Positions 37,201 through 52,200 of a stretch of DNA of 64,000 nt are shown piece by piece. The notes below the pieces were generated by a model. The model did not search any database, was not told where the DNA came from, and worked only from the letters and a program-made list of their open reading frames with translations. The position numbers and the translations under genes are program-made. This stretch comes from Valencia hispanica. Its lineage: Eukaryota > Chordata > Actinopteri > Cyprinodontiformes > Valenciidae. Positions within the stretch are counted from its first letter, which is position 1, and each line of letters begins with the position of its first letter. The stretch lies in assembly GCA_963556495.2 (NCBI GenBank), contig OY747713.1:30126461-30190460 (forward strand), given 5' to 3'.

Positions 37201-40200
37201 GACTGTAGACTGTCAACAAACGCGCACAGATTTTGGGAATTGTAGGATATAAGGCTAAACACATTTGTATAGTAACACTTGTTTATCAAAATAGACTACA
37301 GCCACTATGTAACATTGAGACGTACCATTGCTTCATCTGTCGCGGTCGCCTCTTCCTTACAGTAAAAAAAAACATGCAGCTTGCAAAGCTGTCACACGGG
37401 TGATACATATGGAAAAAAAAAAGTTTATCACTGTTTTTTTAAGCATTGTACAGTCCTGCAAGACATCTACAGCTAAATAGAATATTTGACGAATGATCAG
37501 AAATGTCAGATTTTTGTAAAAAAAAAATCAGTTTTATAGTAACAGGACCATAATACCCTTTCTTTTCTTTTAGAAATTGACCATCATTTGGTGGCTTTTT
37601 TTTTCTTGAGACTATAAAGGGTTTAAAGGTTGTTTTCACACCAGGATCAACAGTCCCTCCTCTTGACGACTACCTGAGACTAATCTGCAGGCAGTTCTGC
37701 AGGCAAAGTTCAGTGAACTAAGATCACCTTTAACCCAATCACTGGTCAGGGTTGCAGCTAAGCGCTTGTGGACTCACACAAGTCACATAAATGTAAATCC
37801 ACCACAAAGTAGATTGCCTTTCACATTAATTTCTATCCATGCGCAAAATTAAATGCATGGAATTAACACTATATCAATTAAGTAGTAGTTACTGAGACGG
37901 TGATTAAACAACATGAGAATTCCAATAATCAAGCGTTTTGTGAAAATACCTTAAGGCATTTATTTGCAAGTTGCTGCATTTTGTTTTAATGTTATGACTT
38001 TATAGTCAAATGGAAGAATATTCTAGACATCATGGCATCGTGTGCTTTCTATATTGCTCATAGCTCAGTGATTAACTTCTTGGCAGTTAAACGGACCTAA
38101 TTGTAAGAATCATACTTCATCAAGTGAAGTATTCTGTCGCTTTTGTTTTGTGTGTTTCTAAATGTGGGTTGCATGAGGAATTGGCCCGATATTTCGTTGT
38201 GTGTGTCCTGATGGGCCCTGGGTGTTAATCTCTGGAACAGGTGTCTCGTGTTTAAAACCTTGTGGAGGCTTTAATGACTCAGGAGTGTCAGCTACTCTCA
38301 GAGTCCAGCCTCCTTAGTCAGTCTCCTCTCACAGTACTTCTGATAGCCTCCACATTCTTTGCTGATTAAAGGCACAGATAACATTAGACAAAGCTGATTT
38401 TGAAAAGATAGTTTATCTGGGAATTACCCGTTTACTGGAATTATCACCAGTTTAATCAAAACTTTACACACAAGCAAGCATATATTTTTAAAGTCATTTT
38501 TATTAACTAAGCTGCTATGCTTAACATGTTCTGTCTGATTTCTCCTGTTTGTCGCATTTTGTGAAACCTATGACCCATTGTTTAAAAAAAATGTAAACAA
38601 ATAGAATTATGATAAATGTGTACTCGGTTCCGCTGAGTCAAGGCTTTAGAACCAACAAAATAACTTGAGCGCAGTCAGACTGGATGGAGAGCATCTGTGA
38701 ACTTCAATTTGCCACAGATTCTGAATTAGATTTAGGTCTGGATTTTGATGGTCCATTCTAACACACAAATCTGCTTTGATTGACCATATTCTTTTGTCAC
38801 TCTGGCTCTACGTTTACTGTTACTTTTCCACCACAACATGTTTCATAAAGACCAGCGGTCCATTTAGTTCTTATCTGCCCAGAGCACCTTACTTCAAACG
38901 TTTGCTTTATCATCTTCATGACTTGTGGCTTTCTTTCATCGCTGACTTCCTTCTTCCCTCTCTTCCATAAATGCCAGATTTTTAGAGGGCAACAAGTAAC
39001 AGTTTTCCTGACAACAGATTCTAAACCTGAAATGTGAATCTCTGCAGCTCCTGCAGAGTTGGCATGGGGCTTCTTTTCGGAGAGTTCAAGGAATTCGAAA
39101 GTTAGTTTATTACTATCATTTTTATTCATTAGTATTAGAGTAAAGGAGGTTAAATACAGATGCCTGTCCAAACTTTTTAAAATTCTCATGGTAAAAAAAT
39201 AAATAAAGGCACATATCCTTTTCACTTCAAAGTTATGTACTATTTTGTGTTGGTCTGTTAATAAAACCCTAAAAAATGGATTAAAGTTTGTGTTTATAAT
39301 TTGACAAAATGTGGAGAAAGTTATGAGTACGAATTCTTTTGTAAAACACTGTACGTACCAAATACTAAAGAAGATAAACTGCAGTACTTTATTGTGCAAA
39401 GCAAAAAAAAAAAGAAAAAAAGGCAAGCAACCCTTTTATTTAGCTGAAGCACATCTTTGGAATGTTGTTTACAGATAAGTTGCCAACTCTAGGTGGTTTC
39501 CTCATGTTTCTGAAAACCTACTTATCAAGGTTTGTTACTTTATCACAAAGCTGCAGTTCTGCCTGCAAATAATTCCCTAATCAGTCTTGCTGCATCATAT
39601 TGGTGTTTACAGATGGGCTCCCTTTCTCCTGCTATGCTGCTCTGTTGAAATCACACAAAACATTCAAAAGAGGTCCAAAGTGGCCTTTGAATGTGAAAAA
39701 GCGGTTTTCAGTTCCCAAACAAATTGCTCCCATCGGCTTTAAATGCTGGTCTTTTACAAATATGCATGGACTATGCCCCCTTCAGTCACTTTGACCAATG
39801 AAATTGAAAAACAATTATGCTAAAGTGAAGTAAGTCAGACTTACTGGTTGCTGTTGCTTTTATGAACTGATGAAGTTCTTAATGGTACATATCTCATGTC
39901 TGAAAGAGCTTTTGTATTATAAAGGCACTTGGCATCCAGCTGAAATGGGATGAGTGCACAGGCTTGCTTAGCTGCCTTGACCACTCCCAGAATGGATGTG
40001 CTGTTTAGATAAAAGAGAAGTATTTTTAGCGTTTTCTTGTACTTCTCCCTTTCCATCGAGGTTCCACTTAGAGTTTCATTTGATTTCCTTTTAAATTATG
40101 CTAAAAGTGTGACTAACACTATGGGATTGTTTGCTTGGATTTTCATTTAAGGACCCTGCAGTCTATTTAAGATGAAAAAAGTTTATTGCAAATTATAACT

Positions 40201-43200
40201 CCTCAAATAGCATTATGTACTTACACTTCAGACATAATTGTAATGTTTTTGGTCAGTCTTATTTCTTCTCCCAGCTCTGCTTATTGTAACTTTATTCTGA
40301 AGGCTTGTGATCCAGCCAGTAGTCTAGCGAGTTTGGACACATTGTTTAAAAAGGGCGCAAAAGGTTTTCAAGAAATAATAGTTAGCCATTTGCAATAACC
40401 TGATATGTTGAATTATTTAACTTAATACTTCCTCTTTTTAAATACATAAGACATTTTGTAAATGTAGTTTAATTAAACAACATACCAGAGGACATATATT
40501 TTTATTTGGTATGGCTCCATATGAGATTCTAAGGAGTCTGTGTTTTATGTAAAGTTATAATGCTGGTTTACAAATTTAATGTTCACTATTTTTTTTCCTC
40601 ATCTTCCGTGCTGCAGTAGGGCTGCACGATCTATGGAAACATGCAATTGTGATACTATGGCTGGATATTGCAATGGCAATATTTATTATGATTAACTTTT
40701 TTTGTTTTATTTCAGCAACCAAAAGAGTATACATCATTTTACTGAATGTCTATTCAACAAACATTGCGTCATAGTAATCCTTTGCAGTTGTGAGATTGCA
40801 CACATTGATGTTGTGATCATGATGATTCCCATTCAACGATCGTGCAGCTTTTGTTTCAAGATGTGCCCTAGCCGTGATGCTGTTGTACAACTCTCATGTC
40901 TTTTATTAGAGTTTGGGTTTTTCCTTTTGAGAATATTCTGGTCAGTTTTACAGCTGTTGGATTGTATGGATTAAACTCAGGGTCTGTATCTTTTAGCTTA
41001 AAGTATCAGGCTTCATTTTCTTTTCTTTTTTTTAAAGAATTTTCGGCAGAGAGAGAAGGGGGGCGGAATACATGCAGCAAAAGTCCCAATGTCAGGAATC
41101 GAACCCGACTTTGGGTTAAGTTGGTGTTTGTATGATTATCATGATGATGAGGATGATGATCATTGTGTGGTGTCATTTTAAAACACCTGATCAAACAGAG
41201 ATCCTTTGTTTTATTTGTTACTCATCAGTCTATATATACATTGATTTTGGAGAGGTTTACATGTGAAGATTTATATTTGTCAGAAAGCTGTGTGTAACAA
41301 TGGATCAGCTGTGGAGAGAGTCCAGTTCAAGTATCTTTAGACAGTTAATTGACAAAAACATGAGCTATAGCTGCAACATTTGGGCTGCATGATATTCTGT
41401 CTTTCTGCTTCTGGTTCATTGCAATCCTACATAAGATGTAGTTTCTTTATGACTTCACCACATTACCACCAGTAAACCATTCGTATGCTACAAGTTTTCT
41501 TAAATATACTGCTACCATAAATGGCCTAGTCCATGGCACTGAAATGATTACTGTAGCTAATATTTATTGCTGTCCAAGCAATTGTTTGTGATTTTGCAAT
41601 TGCTTACTTGCAATAATGTCACTGCAATTGAGATTATATTGAATACTTATGTTGAAAATACTCAGTTTTATGTAAAAACAATTTAAATTCCAGTAAAACA
41701 TCTGACATCCAGCAGCTCTCTCTTCTGTTAATTTATGATAGGCAAGTTTTTCAGAAAGCGTAGAAAATACTTTTCAGGAATGTATTTTTCCTCCCGTAAG
41801 GAGAAAAGTTTAACTATATTAGGATAGACAGTAACTTGATTGGCCCGTGGTTCTAGATGCGACGTAGTGGGCAGCTCGTATAATGTGTGTAATCCGACTG
41901 GCTGTAGCTGACTTTAAGAACAATGGGTCAGTGTCCTGAGGAAGCTGTGAATACTCCTGTCGGGCTCCATCGGCCCGGCTTCTTATCTAAGGAGTGCGGT
42001 GAGAATGTAGGCCAGCTGAAGATCATCGCCTCTGACCGTTTAGTCGGCCACTGACTCTGTGGCTTCACACCCAGGCAGCGATAGATTCTTTGCGGGTTAA
42101 AAAGTACTGGTATTTTACTTTCCAGCAACCCAATGTGAGTCCAAGCAGGTCTTCTTTCCTTTATATAATAATGTCCTTCCAGTAAAAATAGAAAAACGCT
42201 ACTATGTTCACCGGTGTTTCAGTTTTGTTTCATGTGCTGGATACTAGAAATGTCCTTGAATAAATGAAAGGGATATTGGTTAAAAACCAGAACTTGGCTT
42301 CCTGGAATGACAATAACAGGAAACCCTTTGGAAGTCCCACACATAATCACACTTTTATTGTCTGATGCTCCCTTAACAGTACAAGTTCAGTCTTTTTTAG
42401 CCAATGTTTTCTTGTGCAATTATGTAATTATCATGTACAGTAAACAGAAATAACCACTTTTTATAATCTTTTTCTTGATAAGTTTAAACACATTTTTGAG
42501 GTATTTAGAAAGTGTCTGCAGCTTACTTTGATCCCAATCCATCAAGAGGTGATCTATGTTCCACTGTCTGCTCAACCTCTGTTGTTAACTGTATCATCTT
42601 TACCAACCTGCAAGCATCTATAAATTCTACCTAATTCTTTATGTACAAATAACAAATGTACAGTAATGAATTTCCTGTTCAAAAGGTGTAAAAAAAACAA
42701 AACGAGGATAGATGGATATATGCTAACATCACGTTACCCACAGGGTATTCCGAGATTTTCCACCAAATTAGCAAAGGTGCAAATCAATTTTAAGCATAAC
42801 ATCAAATTTGTGTAAAACAACTCTGTACAAATATGTTAATAAGAAAGTATGCATGTATTAATCATCGATTATTGAGATGAAATTGAATGAAAAAGTCACC
42901 TTTTCCTTCCTCGGGAAAAACAACTTACACAACTTTGTTGGGCTATATGATCGTTAAAGATATAACCTCAAAACACTGTCACTATAGGTACGGTTCTCCA
43001 AAACAACATTGGGTCAATTCCACAGCAATTCTCACTATTTTATATGAAAGTATGGTTATGGACCACAATTTAAGAATGGTACAAATTAGGCCTGCTAGCA
43101 CAGGTAGTTGATGCAGATGGAAACTTAAAGTTTTTTTAGGACATTTTCCTTGAAAAATGATCTTAGTACAATGGAAATAGTTAGAAGCAACTCAAAGTAT

Positions 43201-46200
43201 ACATTTTTTTATTAACCACATTTTTTTGTTTTCATTTTAATTTAATAGTAAGTAGGACTACAAACATCATTGTGAAGAAAGACAGACTAATGTTGGGGCT
43301 AATTTTGAACAGCTTTTAAACTTAAGGTTGTACAAATTTAAAAATTACGGTAGTCAGATTTCATGCTTGTGATCTAAAACATTAGGCAGTTCAGCTAGAA
43401 ACATGTTAGTTGTTCTTTGTCCAGTTACTGAGTTTTGACAAAGGCAAAAGCTTTTATTTACATCACCTGACAAGACAGCATTAAAGTGTTAATTTTTGGG
43501 ATGCAAATTATGACATGTTTTTTTTGTTAACCCTCTTTAAACCAGCCTAGTTTGGTTTACCACATATTTAAGCAGGTGAAATATATGAATTTTTGTTCGT
43601 TTGTCTTCTAGGCCAGTCTGTCCATCTGGGGATGGGGGGGTCTTGGAGTTGTGCTGTTCTTCGTTACCTTTGGACCTTTTGCCATATTCTACCTGGCCTT
43701 CTATATCTTTTGCTTCATTGGAGGGTGAGTTACATGGCTTTAATGCTGCCTTTAACTATGCTGCCAAAACTCCCTAACATCAGTTTTTTTTCTCGTCTGT
43801 TTATTTCTGTTTTTCAGTGGCTTTGCTGTCACTTTGCTGTATGGAAAGATAAACTCAGAGAAACACCTGGAAAAATGCGAACACTCTTATCTGCCACCCA
43901 CACAAATTGGCATATACAAGGTAAGCGCCACACCATAAACACACCCACACACATATTTTGACCTCTACTAAACAAACATATCAATCACTATTTAATCAAA
44001 TTCTTTTGCTAATAAAGTAGGCTGGCCTGTTACTTAGGTTTGATTTTCACTTCTCTTGTTTGGTTTGCGGACTCTTTCAGACACTGGATGACATGAAACT
44101 GGAGGTAAAGCCAATAAAGATTGACAGGAGACTGACTGGGTCCAGTTTCATTGATGAACCACTACAACAGGTGTGTTTGAGTCTTTGTATTTTTAGCACC
44201 ACATCCTGTTAATTTGGGACCTGTGTTTTTATTTTTGTGATACCCCAAGTGTGAGAGTGACTATAGACAGAGGAGTTGTTGGACAAATAATAAAATCCAC
44301 AGTGCATTGTTGGCCAAAACATTTGTACCTTGTTGTTCAAATCAAATCTGAAGCTGTTTGAAAGAGTCAGGAGAAGGAATGTAGCCTTTATACAATGTAA
44401 AAGAAAAAAACTAATTATCTTGACTGTTCTTTGTCATTCAGTAATGTTTAAACTCATATTCTGAAGCCTTGAGGTCAACATTTGGGCTTTGCTGTGTGTG
44501 TTTTGTTGTTGTTTTGTTGTTTTTGTTTTTTGGCATGTCCTTTCTGGCAGTGTGGCACTCAGAATTGGTGTCTGAGTACCAAATAGAAGCCCAACAGATT
44601 TACTTTCATAAGTGGAGCATTGCTATAGTACTCCACTTGATATATGTGTAAGTAATCTTTATTAGAAATTGCTGTGCCCCCCCCCCCCCCCCGAGAGGAG
44701 CAGAGGAGAGCCCTGTGGGAAAATCCAGCAACTATTATGCAGGGGCCGCTGCGACGAGCCACTGGGCTCCGGTGGCAGCCGGCTACGCCAAGGCGGATCC
44801 AGCCATGAGACCCGAGGGCACCCCACTTCCCAACGGGGACCCGACCAGTGATCGGCCGATGGGGGGCCCCACCGCCAGGCTGTGGGGGCCACCGCTACCC
44901 CAGGTCAATACCTACAGCCGACATCCCAATACCCCTTCGCATGTCAGGGCGCCACACCAATAGCCCCAGCGGGCAGACGGCATCCCCAGGCCAAGACCAG
45001 CCAGCACCCAGACACCGAGCTCAACCAGCTCCCAAATCTCAATCCCGCACACCACAGAGCACCAAGACTAACCATCCAACAAAGGTCAATCAAACCCACC
45101 AACGAACCGACCAAGCACAAAACCTACAGAACACAGGCGATCAAGTGGAGACGCTGGACCCGAATCCCACAGAGCCACCTGACAACTACCGAACAATGGC
45201 CAAACCGGCCCCTCCCAAAGAGACGCCCCGGCCAACGGCGCCGAAATGAGAACATTGGCCCGGCACACCGGCCGACCAATACCCTGGTCCACCCAGGCCT
45301 GGCCTGGCCAGGCCTGGCATGTTATTCAGTATATTAGTAAAAAGAGCTGATCTTATTGAAACATGATAAAAAACCGGTGGTGATGTTTTCTGTTATGTTA
45401 CGCTAAAGCAATTAGGGGCATGTAATAATGACCGTTGCACTGCTAACATATTCCACTGAGTCTGCTGAGGATTAGCTCTGTAACTACAATAGAGCAGATG
45501 GGGAAATTGAACTAAGCAGTTTCTGTCTAGTCATCTTATTTTTTTTCCCCCTTTTTGTGGTCTGTCCTGTGGTTGTAATATTTGGAATTCAGAAAAAATT
45601 GTAGCATGTTGTTTTCAGTCTGTCGCAGTTAATGCAGACACAGCAGTCAGGGATGATCAGATGACAATGACTAGACAATCAGTGTATCGCTGTGCCCTCT
45701 TCCTCCTCACCCCTGGGAATGCATACTTGGCATTTCAGCTGAATGTGAACCTAAATGCAGTCTGTGTCATGTTTTCCCATCAACGCGTTATCTTTTTTTT
45801 CTGCCATTATTCTTTAAAAGAGTTGTTAATGTTGACTATGATTACCAGGTTGTCAATCCACTTAAGGGGGACATATTATGCAAATTTCACTTTTTGCGTC
45901 CCTTTGTGTTGCCATTTGGGTCTCTGCTGCTTCTATAAAAACTCTAAACATGAATTAAAAACCATCCGGCCATCAATTTATTGCAAATTTTTGCAGTCAG
46001 AAATCTTGTACTTCTACAAGCAGTTTGGAAAAAGTGCACATGTGTTGATATTTACACATAACCGCCCCTCACATGTCAAACCCCGCCCGCCAATTTCAGT
46101 TCAATGGCATTCCCATGTGTGGCAAATGCAGATTGCATGGAGTCATTGACTGGCACTTGCGCCCCGTTGATGCAGATTCTAACCACAGCAATCCCTCAAA

Positions 46201-49200
46201 TTGAGCAAGCATGTAGCGACAGTGGAGAGGAAAATCTCCCCATTAACAGGAAGAAACCTCCAGCAGAACCTGGCTCAGTACAAGCGGCCATCTCCCACAA
46301 CCGTCTGGGGGTTTGATAAGAGAGAGCAGAGACACAAAAAGAACAGAATAACTAATATAAGAGCACTTTCTATATTTTAAAGAAAGTAAAAAGTTGATAG
46401 CAGGACACGGGGGATGCTCAGTTGCTGGGATGCCCCCCGTCCAACAGGGCATTGCAGCTAAGCAGGATACCAGACCAGGTGTACCTTCTACGGAGTGCAA
46501 ATAACTTCATTAACATGTTTTGTTCAGACCATAGATTTATTACAACTTGTTTTAAAAAAGGCACAATATGTCCCCTTTAACATCCTTCTAGTGTATGGAA
46601 GAGAGAAAAAAACATAAGCAATTTAATATATAAATGGAAGGTTTCACTATCTGTGTGCACTTCCTTGATGCTCCATATTTTATTCTATTTTATTTTTCTA
46701 GGTGATCCAGTTTGCGCTGAGAGACTATATCCAGTACTGGTATTACACTCTGAGTGAAGATGAGTCCTTTTTGCTGGAGATCAGACAAACGTTGCAGAAT
46801 GCCCTCATCCAGTTCTCCACGCGGTACAAGGCGCACATTAAAGCACATTTGTTGTATTTCTTAAGGCTATATTTTAAAATGTATTAAACATGTTTGTATA
46901 CATATGAAGGTCCAAAGAGGTGGACTGGCAGCCTTACTTCACCACCCGCCTGGTGGACGACTTCGCCACCCATTTACGTGTCTTTAGAAAAGCCCAGGAT
47001 CGCCTCGCCGACAGAGAGGATAAGCAAAGTATGAAGACATGACCATACAGGCTTCCTGTCCTACTCATTTATTGTTGCTGCAGTGGCCTTGGAAATGTAT
47101 TCACACCCTTTGAACTTTTGTTTGTAGCTACATCTACAAACTTTATTGTCTTTAATTTGAAACTTGTGCAATATGCAAACATAAAACAGTGGATAATTAG
47201 CAAGTAGAAGGAAATGTATACCTAAAAAAAAGTGATCTCAAAACATCAATTTTCAAGTCTAGCAACAGATTCTTAATTAGATTTATCTATAGACTTTGAC
47301 TAGGTCACTCTAACGCATGAACATGCTTTAATCTAAGACATTCCATCGTACCTTTGGCTGTTAAGGATCACTGACATTAACCTCCCAGCGGTACATGTCT
47401 TTCGCAGCCTCAATGATTGCTGTGTTTTAAACTCCATGTATTGTCCCACAGCATGATGCTGCCATCACCATATTTCACAATTAGGGTGGCATGTTTAGGA
47501 TGATGTGCAGTGTTTTTGCATGTAGACCAAAAAGTTCAACTGTTTCATCTTCAAGTTTTCTGTTTCCCCAACATGATTTGGACTGAACTCCAAATGGGAC
47601 TGTTTATGTAATTCTTCTCTTCCATAAAGCCCAGATTTGTGAGGTGTAAAACTTACAGTTGTCCCGTCAGCAGATTCGCCCACCTGAGCTGTGTATCTCC
47701 ACAGCTTCTCCAGAGTTCTCATGGGACTCTTGCTGCTTCTCTGATTAAAGACCCACTCCAATCATCTTTTTGAGCTATTTTAAAGTGTTCTCAGTGGTCT
47801 TTAAATTACGACTATGCCGTTTTTAGCCGAAATCACAAAATTGGTGCTGTTTTCTAGGACATAGCTTCAGAAGAGTGGCAGTAGCTCATCAGCAATCCCT
47901 CTCTGTCTTGTGGGCGGAACCGTTGGCGCGAACCCCCCCCCCCCCCAGCAATGACTTCTGTGTGTGCATCTCTCCCTGCTTTTGACAAAAATAAAAAGAT
48001 TTTAAAAAGACCATGTAAAACGCATTACTTTATATTATAATCTACATCGCTTTAACAGAGCAGCATGGAGCACTGGCTGTTGACCCATAAATAGCTGACG
48101 TAATGCTAGCAAACAAGCGGATGGTTGAATTAGCTCCCGAGTTCCGACAGAAAAAAAAATAAACTTACCGGTAAAGGTACATGCTGTCGAGTTGATGAAA
48201 GGCAGAAACCATTGCTCTCTCACTGCAGATGGTTTTGGTCAAGTGTGAAAGCTAATAATATCGTTCTTCTTAGCATTGCAACCCGCTACAGCACACAGGT
48301 GTGGATCCGCCATCGTCTTCTCTACTCCTCAGAACCTGCGCGGGCGGGGCAGAGCGGAACAGGAGCTTGTAGCCCGCCCAGTGCGGATGCTAGGTCACAA
48401 GCACAGTCTGTTTTAGACGGCCTTTTAGCGTCTGCTACTGATTCACAATGATTTTAAGGCAGAAATTCTCAGAAATGCAAGTTTGAGCTTAATATTCTTA
48501 AGATATGTCCTCTGGCGTCAGAAAAATGCCACAAGAACGTTGTACAACACGAAAAACAAGATTTTCATTGGAGGGGGTCTTAAATGCTTTCCTTGCCCGG
48601 CCTCTCGAGTTAGGTGGGCGGCCAAGTCGTGACAGATTTGCAGTTATGCCATTATCTTTCTATTTTCACAATACCAATGTTCTCTGACAAACCTTTAGGC
48701 CTTTAACAGAACAGCTGTATTCATAATGAGGTTAGATTATACAAAAGAGAGCTGATTTAAAAATAAATGTATTGATGGTATCAGAGTAAATGGGGGGTGA
48801 ACACATCTGTATGCCACACCTAATTTCTATTTGTAAAAAATGCTGAGAACCATATAATTCACAATAATCTATCTTGATTAGTAATAAGAGGAATCTCTTC
48901 ACAGGAGACATAACGGATGAGCTAGTGGACTCATTTTTTGAGGCTGAAGTGGAGATGGAAAGAAAAATTTGTAGAGACGTAGTTTGCACATCACACAGAG
49001 ATGAAGAAGGTAAATGGACTTGAGCAGCATTTTTGCATCACTGACGACTCTCTCTGAAGGAGTTTTAACGCTGAACATAAATCAACCGTTTGACCTAACA
49101 TTTTATGTGTGTGTACATTTTCAGGTTTTCTTCGAGACTTGTGTGAGTTGCTCCTGTATCTATTACTACCTCCTGGAGATTTCCACAACAAAAGCATGAG

Positions 49201-52200
49201 ATACTTCCTGAGGGTGAGCTCACACACATATGTTATCTTGTCTTAGATGCAAGTTGAAGAGAAGCAAGGCAAAGATTTAGTTACAGATTGGATCATGCAA
49301 CTTCTGCTGGTCATGATGAGTAATGCATGATGCGACAATGTCTGTGTGATGGCATTTTTGTTGTGTAAATGGCTAAATGTGCGGGAAAATCCTCTTGTAT
49401 TTAGGAGGTGCTGGCATACGGAGTGCTACTTCCTCTGATCAACCAGCTGAGTGACCCGGACTATATTAACCAGTTTGTCATCTGGATGGTGAGAATCCAA
49501 ACCAAGAGACAATCTAAAAACCTATTTATTTCAGTGTTTTGATAGCAATAAACCTCTTGATGTGATATTTCTGTTTCTAGATTCGGGACTCCAGCTGCAA
49601 CTATGAAGCGTTCTTGAACATCTTGAAGTTGACAGACAAGCCGGCCGAGCTGGAAGCTGTTAAAAACAAGGTGCTGGAGGAGCTGCAGTATCTGCGCTCC
49701 CTGGACACAGCTGGAGATGGTGGGCTCCCACTCTTTTTACATCTGCATGAAGACTCCTGATTATCTTGTCATATCCATAAAAGTAATGTTGGCTAAGAAA
49801 TATTCATCGCTTTATTCTTCTGTTTTATTTCTGTGCGTTAGACATCAATGTGATCAAAAACCAGATTAACAGTCTTCTATTTGTGAAGAAGGTGTGTGAG
49901 ACCAGGATCCAGAGACTACAGTCAGGAAAGGTGAGAGAATGTCATCCACATCCATTACCTTGTAAAAGGATTTACACCCCTTGAATGTTTTCATGTTAGC
50001 ACGTTACAACTGCAAACATCAATGGATTTTATGTCACAGCGAGATTGTGGTGTGAATCTATATTCACCCCCCCGTTCCCTGATCCCCCTTAATAAAATAC
50101 GTTGCAAACAATTGCATTCCGGAGTCTACTAATTGATACATGTAATTTAATCTCAGTAAAAATACAGCTGTTCTGTAAAAGGCCTCAGGTTTGTTAGGAA
50201 CATTAAACAAACAGGTTCTTTAAGACCAAAGAACATATCAGATGGGTTAGAGACCGGTTAAGAGATGCTTGAAGCTGAGCCAAGTTTACCGTCATCTGGA
50301 AATGGAAAGAGTATGGCACAATTTACCAAGATATGACTGTCCAGGCCAGCCATGAAGAGCAAAAATCTGCAAGCAGCCAAGATAACTCTGGAGGAGCTAC
50401 AAGGATCCATGGAAGGATCTGTTGAGAGGACAACCATTAGTCGCACACTCAACACATCTGGCCTTAGTGGCAAAAAGGTCATCATTAAAACAAAGCCAGA
50501 AGACGTGCTGTTTTGCACTTTGCCACAAGTTATGAGTAGGACAAAGCATACCTCTAGTAGAAGATGCTCTATTGAAATTAGTTGATGAGAGGGGCTAAAT
50601 ACAGGCCAATCACTGAGACTAAGGTGGTGGTTGTTAAAAACGAAAAAGAAAAAAAGATTGTACATATTTTATTCTTTACAGTTACACACAGTTGGTCTAT
50701 CACATGAAAGGTGCAATAAAATACATTGAGTTTTGTGGTTATAAAGTGACAAAATGTGAATAAATTCAGAGAATGAATTCATGTTTATGCCGTTGTATTT
50801 TGATCCCTGTATATATAGGCCTACTGTAGTGTGCGTCATCAGTTTTGCTCATCCTGTCCCTCTGTCGTGTAGGAGGTCGATACCTTGAAGCTGGCAGCCA
50901 GTTTTGGCAAGCTGTGCGTCATCCCACTAGATCACATCCTCGTCCACAACATAGCTCTGCAGTTCTTCATGGGTAAACACATCGCTCGGGCTAATGTTCA
51001 CTGTAGTTAATCCAGAACACTTCTGATAATCATCCCTATAATCCTTGATTTATCCCAGTTTTAATGTTGGAGCTCTATCATGGGTCTTGCGGCATGCTCC
51101 ATTCTGACCTCACTACAGACTTTAAGAGCTTACTCCATTTACAGATCAGATTACAATCACATACGCATATATACAGATAGTGGAGCCAAGTTTCATTAGA
51201 TCCTGTTTGGGAATCAGCCACACAGTTAAACATTGCAGCTAAATTTGTCGCTGTAGTATTCATGTTGAGGCACTATTTATTCATGTGTAATTGAAGATCA
51301 AAAGCAGACATGCACCATTCAGGTCAAGCTATCTCCTTTCATCCAGACTTCATGCAGGCAGCAGGAGCTCAGGCGGAGCTGTTCTTCTGGCTCACTGTGG
51401 AGGGATACAGGGTGACGGCCCAGCAGCAGCTGGAGGCGATGCAGGGCTGGCAGAAAGATGGCAAGAAGCAGCCGGGGGCAACAAAGGGGCTGCTGAAGGC
51501 GGCTGCGCTGGGGGTTTATGAACAGTACCTTTCTGACAAGGTAGGAGCTACATCTAGATTTAATGCATGTTTTCCCAAGTGAAACGTTTTCAGACAGCTT
51601 CTTTGAAAAACAAGATATATAAACACATTTTGAACTGGCTATGGTGACTTTAATCACATATAATCTGCTCGAACAGGCATCTCCAAGGGTGCAGGTGGAC
51701 AAGGAGTTGGTAACAAAACTGGGAGAGAAGCTGCAGAAGGAAGACCCCACCCCAGAAATATTTGATGAAGTTCAGAGAAAAGTACTGAAAATGTGCTGGT
51801 TATTTGCACAGACTCTTTAAACTGACTTCTACCTGCTAACAAGTTATCGACCACACCACAGGTGTATGACATGATGCTACGGGACGAGCGCTTCTACCCA
51901 TCCTTCAAGCAAAGTCCCCTCTATGTCCGCATGCTCGCAGAGCTGGACATGTTGAAAGAGCCAAGTTACAGAGGATCTGATGATGGTGATGGAGAGTCCT
52001 TCAATGGCTCTCCTACAGGAAGCCTAAACCTGGTAAGAAGCCCATTTTCCCTCTATTTAATTGCTTATGTTACAGCTTAAATAATTCTTGAAGTAAAGAT
52101 TCCAACAATAATAATCAAAGCAGTTTTTTTCACTTCCCATCAGGCTGTTTTTATGTATTATTTAACACTTTTTATTTGATTGTTGTGGCCCTAGTTGATG

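Larger units (their letters stand above)
31271..43611 (+). other. snx13: snx13 intron 1 (12.3 kb)
   Basis: Begins GTAAGT and ends TTCTAG. It contains the hAT MITE, Tc1 relics, a LINE tail, the GGGCTGCACGAT element and the SINE fragment listed separately. The remainder (31400-33700, 37070-38640, 39340-40610, 41140-43600) is AT-rich and shows no exon. The first kilobase may carry regulatory sequence. Confidence 0.8.

Noticed and set aside
41085..41105. Possible tRNA gene on the minus strand
   Set aside because: Only a T-arm/B-box is present, with no acceptor, D-arm or anticodon arm; it fits a SINE fragment.
44848..45337. Two overlapping Pro/Gln/Thr-rich ORFs in snx13 intron 4
   Set aside because: Both follow from the T-poor composition; there are no splice signals or family match, and they lie inside an intronic inserted block.
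51319..51750. 143-codon minus-strand frame
   Set aside because: It is the antisense shadow of snx13 RGS exons 13 and 14.
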